Below, one piece after another: positions 29,014 through 38,224 of a stretch of 64,000 nucleotides of DNA. Source of the DNA: Desulfovibrio sp. (lineage in GTDB: Bacteria; Desulfobacterota; Desulfovibrionia; Desulfovibrionales; Desulfovibrionaceae); NCBI GenBank assembly GCA_016208105.1, contig JACQYS010000003.1, positions 113,012-177,011 on the forward strand. Reading direction: 5' to 3'. Both the position numbers and the translations under genes were made by a program. Numbering within the stretch: position 1 is the stretch's first letter; the number at the start of each line of letters is the position of its first letter. The notes beneath the pieces are model-generated. The model did no database searches and was not told the DNA's origin. It saw only the letters and a list, made by a program, of their open reading frames with translations.

Positions 29014-29640
29014 TCAGTGCTGATGCGCCCCCGTAGCGGCCGTTTGCGCATGCTGGGGGACGCCATGCACTGCATTGGCAAGTCCTTCAACGTAATGGAC
29101 ATAGGTGACATAGGCTTCGACATACTTCCTGCCTGCCTCCACGCTCTCTCGGGCATGCTTCCCGGTTTCCAGGGCGTGTTCGAAGCGCTTACGAACGCCC
29201 TCTTCGGTGTGAACGGCGATGGCCTTGGCGAGGCCATCCACACTGCCATCCGTCAGTGCGAGGTCGGCCTTGGCTACCACCGGATCAACTGAACCGGCTG
29301 CCTTGAGTCCTGTATACGGGGCCCCCTCACCGGCTCTATGAACCCTCACCAGTGTTTCAAAGAAGTAGGTGTCAGCCAGCTTCTGCGCCTTGGGGTCGAG
29401 CTTGCGCACCGCCATGGTCTTCGCGAAGGCCTCGCGGATCTCCGCCTCATCTTTGGGCTGTACCCACTTGAGTATCGGGGTGACATCCCCTTTGCCTATG
29501 GCAGTGCGGGCGTCTCCCACCACAGGCCCGTCCAGGGTATCGCAATGGGCCAAGGTCGTTTGCGGTGTTGCCAGGGCCAGCACAGCAAAAAACGCTGCAG
29601 TCAAAATGCCTTTTTTTGCAGTCGTACTCACGGTCTTCAT
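29014..29640 (-). CDS. Exported DUF6448-type protein
   Basis: 208 residues beginning with a signal peptide (basic KTVSTTAKK, then ILTAAFFAVLALATP, cut near TLA-HC). The mature start AHCDTLDGPVV and the helices EIREAFAKTMAVR, YFFETLVRVHRAGEGAPYTGLKAAG are marks of the DUF6448 family, whose function is unknown. Histidine-rich end (PQHAQTAATGAHQH) might bind metal. AAAGGAG precedes the ATG. It diverges from the ECF sigma gene and carries a matching promoter, so it is a likely member of that regulon. Confidence 0.8.
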   Translation of the reverse strand: MKTVSTTAKKGILTAAFFAVLALATPQTTLAHCDTLDGPVVGDARTAIGKGDVTPILKWVQPKDEAEIREAFAKTMAVRKLDPKAQKLADTYFFETLVRVHRAGEGAPYTGLKAAGSVDPVVAKADLALTDGSVDGLAKAIAVHTEEGVRKRFEHALETGKHARESVEAGRKYVEAYVTYVHYVEGLANAVHGVPQHAQTAATGAHQH

Positions 29641-29687
29641 GTCGGTCTCCTTTGAATTTGGCTGATCAGTGATCGTTGTCAGTCAGA

Positions 29688-29713
29688 ACGGAGCCCGAGG
29701 GATGTTCGTGACA
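29688..29713 (-). promoter_or_regulatory. Predicted ECF-sigma promoter for the DUF6448 gene
   Basis: On the minus strand TGTCACG (29713-29707) is followed after exactly 16 bases by CGT (29690-29688). The plus-strand partner at 29735 has the same two boxes and spacing. It lies 48 bases before the ATG of the DUF6448 gene. Confidence 0.6.
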
Positions 29714-29734
29714 GGAAAAAAATAAAAATTTTCA

Positions 29735-29760
29735 TGTCACAGAAACCCGCTCGCAACCGT
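29735..29760 (+). promoter_or_regulatory. Predicted autoregulatory ECF-sigma promoter
   Basis: TGTCACA (29735-29741), 16 bases, then CGT (29758-29760). It matches the divergent promoter box for box, as expected if the sigma factor encoded at 29941 reads both. The leader to the start codon is about 175 bases and holds no gene. Confidence 0.6.
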
Positions 29761-29940
29761 ATTTGATACATGAGACACCAAGAAAAGATTCAACACTGTT
29801 CGGATTCAAACCAGAGAAGATCTGAAGCGATACGGGATGAAGCGCACGAACGTCGCATCATCGTACTCATGTCCTTTGTTGGCTAAAGCCCGGAATGCCT
29901 ATGGAAGAAGAAACGCCGGGATGGGAAGAGGTGACGACAA

Positions 29941-30477
29941 TTGACCGATGAGGAGTTGATGCTGTCCTATGTGGATGGCGATATGGAGGCTTTCAAGGCC
30001 TTGTACCAGCGGCATAAAGGCCGGGTGTTCGGCTTTCTGATGAACAAGCTCAAGGACCGCAGCGATGCGGAAGACATATTCCAGACGGTGTTTTCCAAGC
30101 TACATCGCAACCGGCATCAGTACCGCCGGGAAGTTCCATTTTTGCCATGGCTGTTCACCCTGGTGAGACACACGATGATCGACTCGCTGCGAAAAAAAAC
30201 CGTCTATGAAAACTACGTAACCATTTCCGAGGAAGCAGTGGAAACATACAGCGCCCCGGTGTCCGACGCGTCTTCGGCCCAGGCACTAATCGCGGAGCTC
30301 ACCAGGCTAACGGAAAGCCAGCGCCAGGCCCTGAAACTGCGCTTCAACCAGGGGCTGAGCTTCGCCGAGATCGCTCAAGAGATGCGTACCTCGGAGGACA
30401 ATTCACGCCAGATAATAAGCCGTGCCATCCGCAGATTGCGCAGCCTTTTGGGGCGCAAGGAGAGCCGTGATGAATAG
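29941..30477 (+). CDS. ECF-type RNA polymerase sigma factor
   Basis: 178 residues with sigma region 2 (DMEAFKALYQRHKGRVFGFLMNKL, DAEDIFQTVF, FLPWLFTLVRHTMIDSLRK) and region 4 (LTESQRQALKLRFNQGLSFAEIAQEM helix-turn-helix, SRAIRRLRSLLG). TTG start at 29941 has GAGGTG seven bases upstream. It overlaps the next gene by eight bases, the usual layout for a sigma factor and its membrane regulator. It probably controls its own operon and the divergent DUF6448 gene. Confidence 0.9.
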   Translation: MTDEELMLSYVDGDMEAFKALYQRHKGRVFGFLMNKLKDRSDAEDIFQTVFSKLHRNRHQYRREVPFLPWLFTLVRHTMIDSLRKKTVYENYVTISEEAVETYSAPVSDASSAQALIAELTRLTESQRQALKLRFNQGLSFAEIAQEMRTSEDNSRQIISRAIRRLRSLLGRKESRDE

Positions 30478-31000
30478 AACTTCATCGGAAAAGCAATTCC
30501 TGAGGCAATTCGCCGAGTTTGTCGAAACCGACCAGGTTGCTCCATCCAATGAGGTGGATGAGGCTGTGCTCCGGGGTGTGGCCAAAGACCTCCGGCCCGC
30601 GCCCCGGTGGGTCTACGCGAAACTGACGCTTACCGGCGCGGGGGCCGGGTTTGCCACACTGACCCTTTGCCCGCAATTCGGCCTGGGGTTCGGCTTGCAC
30701 AACGAGTTCCTTCACACGCTCCACGCCGCCACTTCTCCCTTGGTCTTCTATCTCCTGTGCGGAGCGCTTTTCATGTCGCTTGGCGCATTGCTGGGCGGTT
30801 TGGTTTTAACCCGCCAGGATATCCGCGCCATCAGCCGCACCAGACACCGCTATTTCGCAGCCTACAGCGTTTTGGCCTATGCGACGTTGGCACTATTAGG
30901 ATCTGAAGCGTTCGTGGCTGCATCCTTGACCTGGATGGTGGGGGCGTTTTTTTGCAACGCTCTTTGCTTTAGAGTGATGGTCCGGCTGCGGCATGCCTGA
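30470..31000 (+). CDS. Membrane protein, probable anti-sigma partner of the ECF factor
   Basis: 176 residues: a soluble N-terminus of about 45 (FLRQFAEFVETDQVAPSNEV) followed by four hydrophobic segments (LTLTGAGAGFATLTLCPQFGLGFGL; SPLVFYLLCGALFMSLGALL; YFAAYSVLAYATLALLG; FVAASLTWMVGAFFCNALCF). AAGGAG precedes the ATG at 30470. No zinc anti-sigma HxxxCxxC motif is present. The anti-sigma role is inferred only from the overlap with the sigma gene and the domain layout. Confidence 0.7.
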   Translation: MNRTSSEKQFLRQFAEFVETDQVAPSNEVDEAVLRGVAKDLRPAPRWVYAKLTLTGAGAGFATLTLCPQFGLGFGLHNEFLHTLHAATSPLVFYLLCGALFMSLGALLGGLVLTRQDIRAISRTRHRYFAAYSVLAYATLALLGSEAFVAASLTWMVGAFFCNALCFRVMVRLRHA

Positions 31001-31121
31001 TATGTGCTGTGACACATTCGCGAAAGAACAGACAACGTGTATTTTCTAAAAATAATAAATATTTGCGTGGATTGTTTACATGCCTTCAAGATGGAGTTGA
31101 TGTCCTTCTGGGGGCATACGA

Positions 31122-31522
31122 ATGCCAATATCATCCTTTTGCTTCACAATGCCCCTAACAAGCCCAAGAAATCCAACTGGTCATCCTCAGGAACGGTACT
31201 TCAGCAAGAGTCTTTTTGTATGGGCTTTCCTTTTCATTCTCATGGATTCATTTATCATGAGCGAACAATGCCGCGCAGCGGACGACAAACAATGCATCAC
31301 CAATATGATTTCATTCGACACTCTCCCCAAAAGTATCCCTGGAAGCGTTTACCTGGACAAGGCACCCATAGGCGCGGTGGCCCCCCCTCTTCAGACCAGG
31401 AAAACAGCGGCAACGTTTCCGTGTGCATTGACAAGAAATACGTGCGCCATATCGATAGCGGAAGCATCTGCTACATTTCCAGCGACAAGATGTATTTGTA
31501 CAATATCTGGGCAACAGGCTAA
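31122..31522 (+). pseudogene. Exported small protein gene, frameshifted at a C7 run
   Basis: Frame one encodes a start (ATG 31122), a hydrophobic segment (SLFVWAFLFILMDSFIM) and then KQCITNMISFDTLPKSIPGSVYLDKAPIGAVAPP. At seven C residues (31381-31387) the sense moves to another frame: SDQENSGNVSVCIDKKYVRHIDSG, then ICYISSDKMYLYNIWATG and a stop at 31522. One extra C would join them into a protein with a signal-anchor and four cysteines. The family is not recognised. Either a real slip, a phase-variable tract or a base-call error. Confidence 0.45.
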
Positions 31523-31727
31523 AAGCTTAGCGAAAACAGTGTAATCCCCGGATTCTCAATCAACCTGCGCCTTTTTATGCATGAGGTGAAACTGCTGCTC
31601 TCTGGGTTTCGCAGAGAGAGGCTGCTTTGGAGGAGTTGCTCGTGTTCTTGGGCAGCAAAACAGCTGAGAAGCTACGAAAGAGCGAAGTACCTTGGTAATG
31701 GAGAAATCCCTACGCGGCCCGGACGTC

Positions 31728-32912
31728 TTATCCGCGCCCAGACCCACGCATTTCGGCAAGAAGGGCCTTGAGAAGAAGAGCGTCGTCGTGCCGTTTGGTG
31801 GGGTCGAGGCCGGTCATGTCCCGAAGCCTGGCTATTCGGTATGCCAGGGTGTTTCGATGAATGCCCAGCGCGTGCGCCGTCATATCGCTTTCAAAGTTGT
31901 TGGCTGCCAAGGTGGTTATGGTCTCGAGCAACTCGGGTTTCCTGGTTAACGCCACCTTCATCGCTTTGGACAAAGGGCGCAGGGCCATTGAGGCTGGTCC
32001 GGCGAAAGCCTGTTCCAGCAGATAGCCGGCAGTGAAGGAATTGTCGTAGATGGTGCGGAACGCGTTTTTGGCGTCCTTTTGGCGAAGACAATACCTGGCT
32101 TGCCGATAAGAGAGGGGGTATTCGTCCAGGCCCAGGGCCACCGCGCCCGACCCGCAGGCAACCTTGCCCACGCCCCACGCTTCGAAGGCGCCCATGAGGC
32201 GTTCGCCCCAGAGGTGTACTTCTGTCCTAGCCTGTTTTTCTTGCATGGTTTTCAGAATGATGAGGCGTTCATCCAGGATGACTGCCACATCCTGGCTCCC
32301 GATGCCGCCACATGCCAGAAGACCCTCGAGAATGGCCTCGGCTGAGCGCTCCAGGACGAGTTCCGACGAGCCATATTCTGAGTAGAAGCCTCGAAGCAAT
32401 CCCGAAAGGTCGGCAACGGCCACAAGCCTTGGAAGCTCCAGTCCGATGTCCAAAACCTTGGCTGTCCGGGCTATGCGCGAGCGGTACTGTTCCCCGCCAC
32501 CAATGAGCATTTCGACGAATTGTTCCGCAAGTCTCAGGCGGCTTTGCGCCTCTTGCTGGATGAGTTCACGTTCCAGAATGAGTTCTGTGATCATTTTGAT
32601 GAGCCGGGCAGACCCACGGACAGCGTCGGGATTTCCGGTGACCCCGATAACCCCGATCACCTGGCCTTCAAGCACGATAGGAAGGTTCACTCCTTGCAGC
32701 GAGCCAGGATACCTCTCCACGTCCTCAGGGCGGATTTCAACGCCCGTACCCGACTCGATCACATCCCGGGCCCCTTTATGGAAGCTCCTGTAGCGTTCAG
32801 GCTGGGCGGTGCCAATAATTATCCCTTCCCTGTCCATGATGTTGACGTTGCACCGGATAATGCCCTGTGCGGAATCCACAATTTGTTGCGCGAGATCGTC
32901 GGGAATGATCAT
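31728..32912 (-). CDS. CdaR-type sugar-diacid/glycerate regulator
   Basis: 394 residues. The N-terminal third is the sugar-diacid recognition domain (IPDDLAQQIVDSAQGIIRCNVNIMDREGIIIG, GVNLPIVLEGQVIGVIGVTG). The C-terminal end is a PucR/CdaR helix-turn-helix (ALGIHRNTLAYRIARLRDMTGLDP). ATG at 32912 follows AAAGGAAAG. It diverges from the lactate permease gene; by analogy with CdaR it probably senses glycerate or a related hydroxy acid and activates the permease-kinase operon. Confidence 0.88.
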   Translation of the reverse strand: MIIPDDLAQQIVDSAQGIIRCNVNIMDREGIIIGTAQPERYRSFHKGARDVIESGTGVEIRPEDVERYPGSLQGVNLPIVLEGQVIGVIGVTGNPDAVRGSARLIKMITELILERELIQQEAQSRLRLAEQFVEMLIGGGEQYRSRIARTAKVLDIGLELPRLVAVADLSGLLRGFYSEYGSSELVLERSAEAILEGLLACGGIGSQDVAVILDERLIILKTMQEKQARTEVHLWGERLMGAFEAWGVGKVACGSGAVALGLDEYPLSYRQARYCLRQKDAKNAFRTIYDNSFTAGYLLEQAFAGPASMALRPLSKAMKVALTRKPELLETITTLAANNFESDMTAHALGIHRNTLAYRIARLRDMTGLDPTKRHDDALLLKALLAEMRGSGRG

Positions 32913-33193
32913 GCTCTTTCCTTTTGTGCATGTGCACAAAAACCCATGCGTACTGACGACATATTTCGGTCAAGTTGTCAATTGAAACCCCTCTTAATTT
33001 AAGGGTAAATTCATGCCAATTGGAAAAAATACCGGGCCAGCCTGTCGTATCTCTTGTGCCAGTGCTTAGCGAGCCCGGAAACTCCGCGCAGTCAGAGCGC
33101 GGGACCGGCCTCCGGCCGCCCGTATGCGCAGTCACTCAGGAAAACCGGAACTATCCCAGGGATATCCCGGGTTGAACAAGCAAGGAGGACGGT

Positions 33194-34837
33194 ATGGAAT
33201 GGAAACAGATCTATGATCCGCTTGGCAACATCTGGCTCTCGGCGGCAGTGGCAGGCATTCCGCTCTACATCCTGTTCTATCTTCTGGCCGTTAAACGGGC
33301 CAAAGGGCATGTGGCCGCTTTCTGCGCTGTCACTACCGCACTGCTGCTCTCTATCTTTGTTTGGAAGATGCCAGTGTCACTGGCCCTCAATTCCTTCGCC
33401 TTAGGCGCCCTCTTCGGCATATTCCCAATTGTCTGGATCGTGATTTGCGGCGTCTGGGTGTACTTCATGACCGTCGAATCAGGCGAATTCGAAATCATAA
33501 AGAATTCGCTGGCATCAATCACAGACGACAGGCGGTTGCAGGCTCTGTTCATCGCGTTCGCCTTCGGCGCATTCATCGAAGGCACGGCCGGATTCGGTAC
33601 GCCAGTGGCCATCACCGCAGCCATGCTTGTGGGCCTGGGCTTCAACCCGACCTACGCGGCGGCTATCTGCCTTATCGCCAATACCGCGCCGGTGGCCTTC
33701 GGCTCCATCGGCATCCCGCTGGTCACGGCCGCCAACGTCACGGGCCTGGACCTTATGACCCTGTCAAAGATAGCCGGACGCCAGCTGCCGCTGTTGTCCA
33801 TCATAGTGCCAATGTGGCTGTCCGTGACCATGTGTGGCTTCAAGCGTTCCATGGAGATCATGCCGGCCATCCTGGTGGCGGGTTTCGCCTTCGCTGCCGC
33901 CCAGTACGTCTTTTCCAACTTCCATGGTCCCTATCTGCCGGACATCATGTCCGCAATCGTGACCATTCTGGCCCTTCTGGCGCTCCTGAAGGTCTGGAAA
34001 CCCAAGGCCGTGTGGCATTTCCCGGATGAGCCCGCCCCCACCGGCCAGAACAAGTGCGACTATACCGCCGGGCAGGTCTTGCGCGCCTGGGGACCCTACA
34101 TCGTTCTGGCCATCATGGTGCTGTTGTGGGGCTTGCAGGGCGTGAAAGCCTTCCTGGCTCCCTTCGGAACCACCTTCCAGTGGGCCGGGCTCCACAACCT
34201 GGTCATGAAGATGCCTCCTATCGTTCCTGAGGGAATTCCCGCCGCCAAGGCGTTGTATCCGGCCATATACAACTTCAACTTCGGTTCCGCCGCCGGCACC
34301 GCGGTGCTCATCGGCGGGCTCATCTCCGTGTCGTTCATGCCCAACTACGGCTATGGAAAGGCCATCGCCTGCCTTGGCAGCACCATCAAGAAGCTCGTGT
34401 TCCCCATCATCACCATAGCCATGATTCTGGCCATCGCCTATGTGTACAACTACTCCGGACTGTCGGCCACCATGGGCCTGGCCTTTGCCAACACAGGGGT
34501 CATGTTCCCGTTCTTCGCGCCTATTCTCGGTTGGCTGGGCGTGTTCCTGACCGGTTCCGACACCTCGTCCAACGCCCTTTTCGGCAACCTGCAGAAGACC
34601 ACCGCTCAGCAGATCGGCGTCAGCCCCGAACTGTGCGTGGCCGCCAACTCCACCGGTGGCGTCACCGGCAAGATGATTTCGCCCCAGTCCATCTCCGTGG
34701 CCACCGCTGCCACCGGCCTGGTGGGACATGAAGGCGACATCTTCCGCTTCAACCTCTTTCATTCACTGGCCATGGTGCTGGTGCTGTCCGTGCTGACCAT
34801 CGCCCAGGCGTATGTCCTGAAGTGGATGCTGCCCTAG
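33194..34837 (+). CDS. L-lactate permease family transporter (LctP/LldP)
   Basis: 547 residues with about 13 membrane helices. Family parts seen: FGIFPIVWIVICGVWVYFM, FIEGTAGFGTPVAITAAMLVGLGF, ANTAPVAFGSIGIPL, and at the end GSDTSSNALFGNLQKTTAQQIG and GVTGKMISPQSISVATAATG. These match the LctP/GlcA group that imports lactate or glycolate with protons. AAGGAGG stands before the ATG. It sits upstream of glycerate kinase and diverges from the CdaR-type regulator; glycerate or glycolate is therefore as likely a substrate as lactate. Confidence 0.92.
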   Translation: MEWKQIYDPLGNIWLSAAVAGIPLYILFYLLAVKRAKGHVAAFCAVTTALLLSIFVWKMPVSLALNSFALGALFGIFPIVWIVICGVWVYFMTVESGEFEIIKNSLASITDDRRLQALFIAFAFGAFIEGTAGFGTPVAITAAMLVGLGFNPTYAAAICLIANTAPVAFGSIGIPLVTAANVTGLDLMTLSKIAGRQLPLLSIIVPMWLSVTMCGFKRSMEIMPAILVAGFAFAAAQYVFSNFHGPYLPDIMSAIVTILALLALLKVWKPKAVWHFPDEPAPTGQNKCDYTAGQVLRAWGPYIVLAIMVLLWGLQGVKAFLAPFGTTFQWAGLHNLVMKMPPIVPEGIPAAKALYPAIYNFNFGSAAGTAVLIGGLISVSFMPNYGYGKAIACLGSTIKKLVFPIITIAMILAIAYVYNYSGLSATMGLAFANTGVMFPFFAPILGWLGVFLTGSDTSSNALFGNLQKTTAQQIGVSPELCVAANSTGGVTGKMISPQSISVATAATGLVGHEGDIFRFNLFHSLAMVLVLSVLTIAQAYVLKWMLP

Positions 34838-34928
34838 CGGGGCCTTGGACAGTCTGATAGAATACATTCCGCCGCAGGGGCCGGGCTCATGCCCGGCCCC
34901 GGGCGGGCAAGGAAAGGAGAGGAGCCCA

Positions 34929-36299
34929 ATGCAAGAATTCGAGCACCTTCGCCAGATGTTCATGGCGGCCCTGGACAGGGTTGATCCGTATAAGATGATC
35001 CTCAACCACGTGAAGTTGGAGGGCTCCAGGCTTACTGTCTCTTTTGAAGGCGAACGCCATGAAGTGAATCTGGGCGATTACAACCGTATCCTGGTGCTCG
35101 GCGCGGGAAAAGCGTCGGCGAGAATGGGCAAGGCTTTGGAGGATATCCTCGCGGACAGGATCACCAAGGGGCTCATCTCGGTCAAGTACGGCCATGCGGA
35201 GCCTCTCAAGCATATCGAGGTGATCGAGTCCGGGCATCCCACCCCGGACGAGCAGGGCGTGGGCGCGGCCCAACGCATCGCCGATCTGGTGCGCGAAGCC
35301 GACGACAAAACCCTCATCTTGAACCTCATTTCCGGGGGCGGGTCCGCGTTGCTGCCGTGTCCCCTGGTTCTGGACCACCCGGACGGACCGATCAACCTCA
35401 CTCTTTCCGACAAGCAGAACATGACCAAGGCCCTCTTGGCCTGCGGTGCGGACATCGGTGAAATAAACTGCATCCGCAAACACATTTCCGGCGTGAAGGG
35501 CGGAAGGCTCCTGCGTCTCATGCAGCCGGCCCGGAGCCTGAACTTCATCCTGTCCGACGTGGTTGGCGACAGGCTCGATACCATCGCCTCGGGACTTACC
35601 AGCTACGATGAAACCACGTTCGAAGAGGCCATGTCCATCATCGAGAAGTACCAGCTCTACGACAAGGCTCCTCCCAACGTGATGCGCACCCTCACCTTGG
35701 GCGTGCAGGGCAAGATCGAGGAAACCCCGAAATACGGCGATCCCGCTACGGAACTGGCCACCAATATCCTCATCGGCTCAAACCAGGCAGCTCTCCTGGC
35801 AGCCTGCGAAACAGCCAGAGGCCAGGGCTACAACACGTCGGCCCTGACCTGCGCCCTTACGGGCGAAGCCAGGGAAGCGGCCAAGTTCCTGTGGGGCATA
35901 GCCAAGGACGTGCGCAAAACCGAGATGCTGGTGAAGAAACCGGCCTGCATCATCGCGGGTGGTGAAACAGTGGTGACCTTGAAGGGCGAAGGCAAGGGCG
36001 GACGCAACCAGGAGATGGCCCTGGCGTTCCTGGCCGAACTGGCCCGCGACGAGCAGAAGGGTGCGAACATCTTCTTTCTGTCCGCCTCCACCGACGGCAC
36101 CGACGGGCCGACGGATGCCGCTGGCGCTTTTGCCTCGGCCGAGTTGGTGGAGCTCTCCAAAAAGGCCGGGCTTTCCATCAACGGTTCTCTTAAGAACAAC
36201 GACTCCTATCACTTCTTCGACGCCATCGGGTATCTTTTGAAAACGGGTCCTACCATGACCAATGTCTGCGACCTGCACATGGTGATTGTGACGCCGTAA
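34929..36299 (+). CDS. Glycerate 2-kinase, MOFRL family
   Basis: 456 residues. Phosphorylates D-glycerate to 2-phosphoglycerate. Family marks: ILVLGAGKASARMGKALED, ESGHPTPDEQG, LISGGGSALLPCP, LLACGADIGEINCIRKHIS, SDVVGDRLDTIASG, and the C-terminal MOFRL part GGRNQEMALAFL, STDGTDGPTDAAGA. Some relatives were named hydroxypyruvate reductase (TtuD). ATG at 34929 follows AAAGGAGAGGAG. It is 91 bases after the permease, in the same transcript, with no terminator between. Confidence 0.92.
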   Translation: MQEFEHLRQMFMAALDRVDPYKMILNHVKLEGSRLTVSFEGERHEVNLGDYNRILVLGAGKASARMGKALEDILADRITKGLISVKYGHAEPLKHIEVIESGHPTPDEQGVGAAQRIADLVREADDKTLILNLISGGGSALLPCPLVLDHPDGPINLTLSDKQNMTKALLACGADIGEINCIRKHISGVKGGRLLRLMQPARSLNFILSDVVGDRLDTIASGLTSYDETTFEEAMSIIEKYQLYDKAPPNVMRTLTLGVQGKIEETPKYGDPATELATNILIGSNQAALLAACETARGQGYNTSALTCALTGEAREAAKFLWGIAKDVRKTEMLVKKPACIIAGGETVVTLKGEGKGGRNQEMALAFLAELARDEQKGANIFFLSASTDGTDGPTDAAGAFASAELVELSKKAGLSINGSLKNNDSYHFFDAIGYLLKTGPTMTNVCDLHMVIVTP

Positions 36300-36355
36300 C
36301 GTTGCCAGACTGTGCTCTCCAAGGTGAGAGTGCGTTTTCTGCCCTCACAGCGCCA

Positions 36356-36393
36356 AACCGAAAAGGCCGGGACTCGTCCCGTCCTTTTCGGTT
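36356..36393. terminator. Bidirectional terminator between glycerate kinase and xdhC
   Basis: AACCGAAAAGG and CCTTTTCGGTT pair around a second GC hairpin (CGGGACTCGTCCCG), giving a long stem. It lies between the convergent genes and could stop transcription from both sides. Confidence 0.8.
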
Positions 36394-36468
36394 GTGGATT
36401 GGCAGCCGGCAAGCGAATGGGGCACAATGAGAACAGGCTGGAATGAGGCTTGTGATGAGGCGCGGTTT

Positions 36469-37575
36469 TCAGGAGAGAGTGCTCAGTTCGCGCAGCGGGC
36501 GCCCTGACAAGGCTCCCTTGGCCCCGAGTCCCCTCCTGGCAGCACGCCAGGCCACAAGTTCAGCCACGATGCTCACCCCGATCTCTTCCGGGGTCTCAGC
36601 CCCGATATCGAGCCCGATGGGGCTGTGCACCCTCAAGAGATCATGCTCGGGCGTTCCCTCCAGCCGGAGTTGATCGAACACGGTCCGGACCTTGCGGCGG
36701 CTGCCGATCATGCCCACATATCCAGCTCTCGTCAGCAGGGCCTGGGCCAGAGAATCCAGATCGTGCAAGTGGCCGCGAGTGACGATGACGATTGCGTCGG
36801 AAGGCCCCAGATTTCGACCAGCAAAGCATTCTTTGTATGAATCAAGAATGACTAACTCTCTGGCCTCGGGAAATCGTTCGCGGTTTAGGAATGCTTCCCG
36901 GTCGTCCATGGCTACCACCCGAAAGCCCACTCGATCGGCAAAAAAGGCTGTGGAACGGGAGACATGCCCCGCTCCGACGAGATAGAGGGTGTCCAATGAG
37001 ACAAACGGCTCAAGAAAATAGCGTTGGCTGCCGGTCTCGAACATCTCGGGAGTTTTGAAGGAGCATCCTCTTTGCAGAAGGGCATTAGCGGTCGGTTCAT
37101 CCAAAGGCTCCCCAAGGAGCCTGCCCTCCGGTAGCAGAATGCGTTTGGAGTCTGGAACGGAGTGTGGGCATTGCTGAAAGCCCAATGGGGTCACGAGCAG
37201 GCAGTTCTCTCCCCTTGCCAAGATGCGAGAGAGCTCCAGAAAAAGGTCCAGAGAAGCTTTGTCCGGATCGATGCGTTCAAGGAGTATCTCCACCGTGCCC
37301 CCGCAGATCATGTCGGACTCCGCGGCTTCAGCACTGTCAAGGTCGAAACGGAGAAGGGTGGGGTGGCCGGATTCGAACACTGCCCGCGCCTGGACCAGGG
37401 TTCTTCCTTCCAATTGCCCGCCCCCGATGGTGCCCATGATGTCCCCATTGGCATGGACGAGCATCTTGGAACCCGCTGCTCGCGGGGCCGATCCATGCCT
37501 GGAGGCGATAGTGGCCGTGACCAGTTGCTCGCCCGCGCTCAGGGTGGCGATGAGAGCATCAAGTAATGTCTTCAT
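36469..37575 (-). CDS. XdhC/CoxI family molybdenum-enzyme maturation protein
   Basis: 368 residues. The N-terminal XdhC_CoxI part has ATIASRHGSAPRAAGSKMLV and IMGTIGGGQLE with the conserved cysteine in DMICGGTVEILLE; the C-terminal Rossmann half has LYLVGAGHVSRSTAFFA, YVGMIGSRRK and SPIGLDIGAETPEEIGVSI. Such proteins insert sulfurated molybdopterin into xanthine-dehydrogenase-type enzymes; no such enzyme is in the window. Start MKTLLDALIA at 37575 is chosen by family; a longer frame to 37647 has no support. Confidence 0.88.
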   Translation of the reverse strand: MKTLLDALIATLSAGEQLVTATIASRHGSAPRAAGSKMLVHANGDIMGTIGGGQLEGRTLVQARAVFESGHPTLLRFDLDSAEAAESDMICGGTVEILLERIDPDKASLDLFLELSRILARGENCLLVTPLGFQQCPHSVPDSKRILLPEGRLLGEPLDEPTANALLQRGCSFKTPEMFETGSQRYFLEPFVSLDTLYLVGAGHVSRSTAFFADRVGFRVVAMDDREAFLNRERFPEARELVILDSYKECFAGRNLGPSDAIVIVTRGHLHDLDSLAQALLTRAGYVGMIGSRRKVRTVFDQLRLEGTPEHDLLRVHSPIGLDIGAETPEEIGVSIVAELVAWRAARRGLGAKGALSGRPLRELSTLS

Positions 37576-37866
37576 GTGTTCTTTGCTTTCCTGGGCGGCT
37601 GAGCAGCCACAAGGGGATTTGATGCGATCCACAATGATGCAACACAAGCGCGATCAGTTCTGCTTTGGAGAGAACGAATACGTCAACCATTGATTGGTCG
37701 TTTTCTTCCGGGTGAATACTCAGGGGGCGATACCCGTTGGGGACGCTCCATTCTTTGGGAAGCATCACCGGCAGCCAGAGAGACCTTGCAGGAGTTGAAA
37801 GCCTTTGCAACCAATTCGTATTTGATCTGCGTGTTCCAGGCGTTCAGGGGAGGGCAGGGGGAAAAC

Positions 37867-37898
37867 AAAAAAGGCCAGGAACGAGTCCTGGCCCTTTG
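37867..37898 (-). terminator. Terminator of the RRM-protein gene
   Basis: AAGGCCAGGA-ACGAG-TCCTGGCCCTT forms a stem; on the minus strand it is followed by TTTTTTGTTTTC. It lies 35 bases after the RRM gene stop. Confidence 0.8.
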
Positions 37899-37933
37899 TT
37901 CTTACCTGTATACGCTCGAAGGGGCCTTGGGGC

Positions 37934-38224
37934 CTACCAGCGGCGATCTCCGCCGCCGGAGCCGCCTCTGCCGCCGCGGGGCTTGTCTTCGGCTTCGTTG
38001 ACCTTCAAATTGCGGCCGCCGAATTCCTTGCCGTCCATCCCCTGGATGGCAGCCTTGGCGCCTTCGTCGTCCATTTCGACAAAACCAAAGCCGCGAAGGC
38101 GGCCGGTTTCGCGGTCGGTGATCAGGCTAACGCTGATGACTTCGCCGAAGGTGGCGAACTGGTTACGGATGTCGTCCTCAGTGGAACTGAAGGAAAGATT
38201 TCCGACATAGAGTTTCTTAGACAT
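37934..38224 (-). CDS. RRM-domain RNA-binding protein
   Basis: 96 residues: a single RNA recognition motif with RNP2 KLYVGNLSF and RNP1 RGFGFVEM, followed by a Gly/Arg-rich tail (RGGRGGSGGGDRRW). It resembles the small cold-responsive RNA-binding proteins of cyanobacteria and delta-proteobacteria and probably acts as an RNA chaperone. The ATG follows GGGAGCAAT. The long AT-rich leader upstream (38225-38640) is suggestive of leader-based control but shows no clear structure. Confidence 0.92.
   Translation of the reverse strand: MSKKLYVGNLSFSSTEDDIRNQFATFGEVISVSLITDRETGRLRGFGFVEMDDEGAKAAIQGMDGKEFGGRNLKVNEAEDKPRGGRGGSGGGDRRW

Noticed and set aside
37559..37810. Short minus-strand frame overlapping the start of xdhC
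   Set aside because: No ribosome site at either ATG and no family sense; the 17-base overlap with xdhC could be coupling, but the evidence is too thin.
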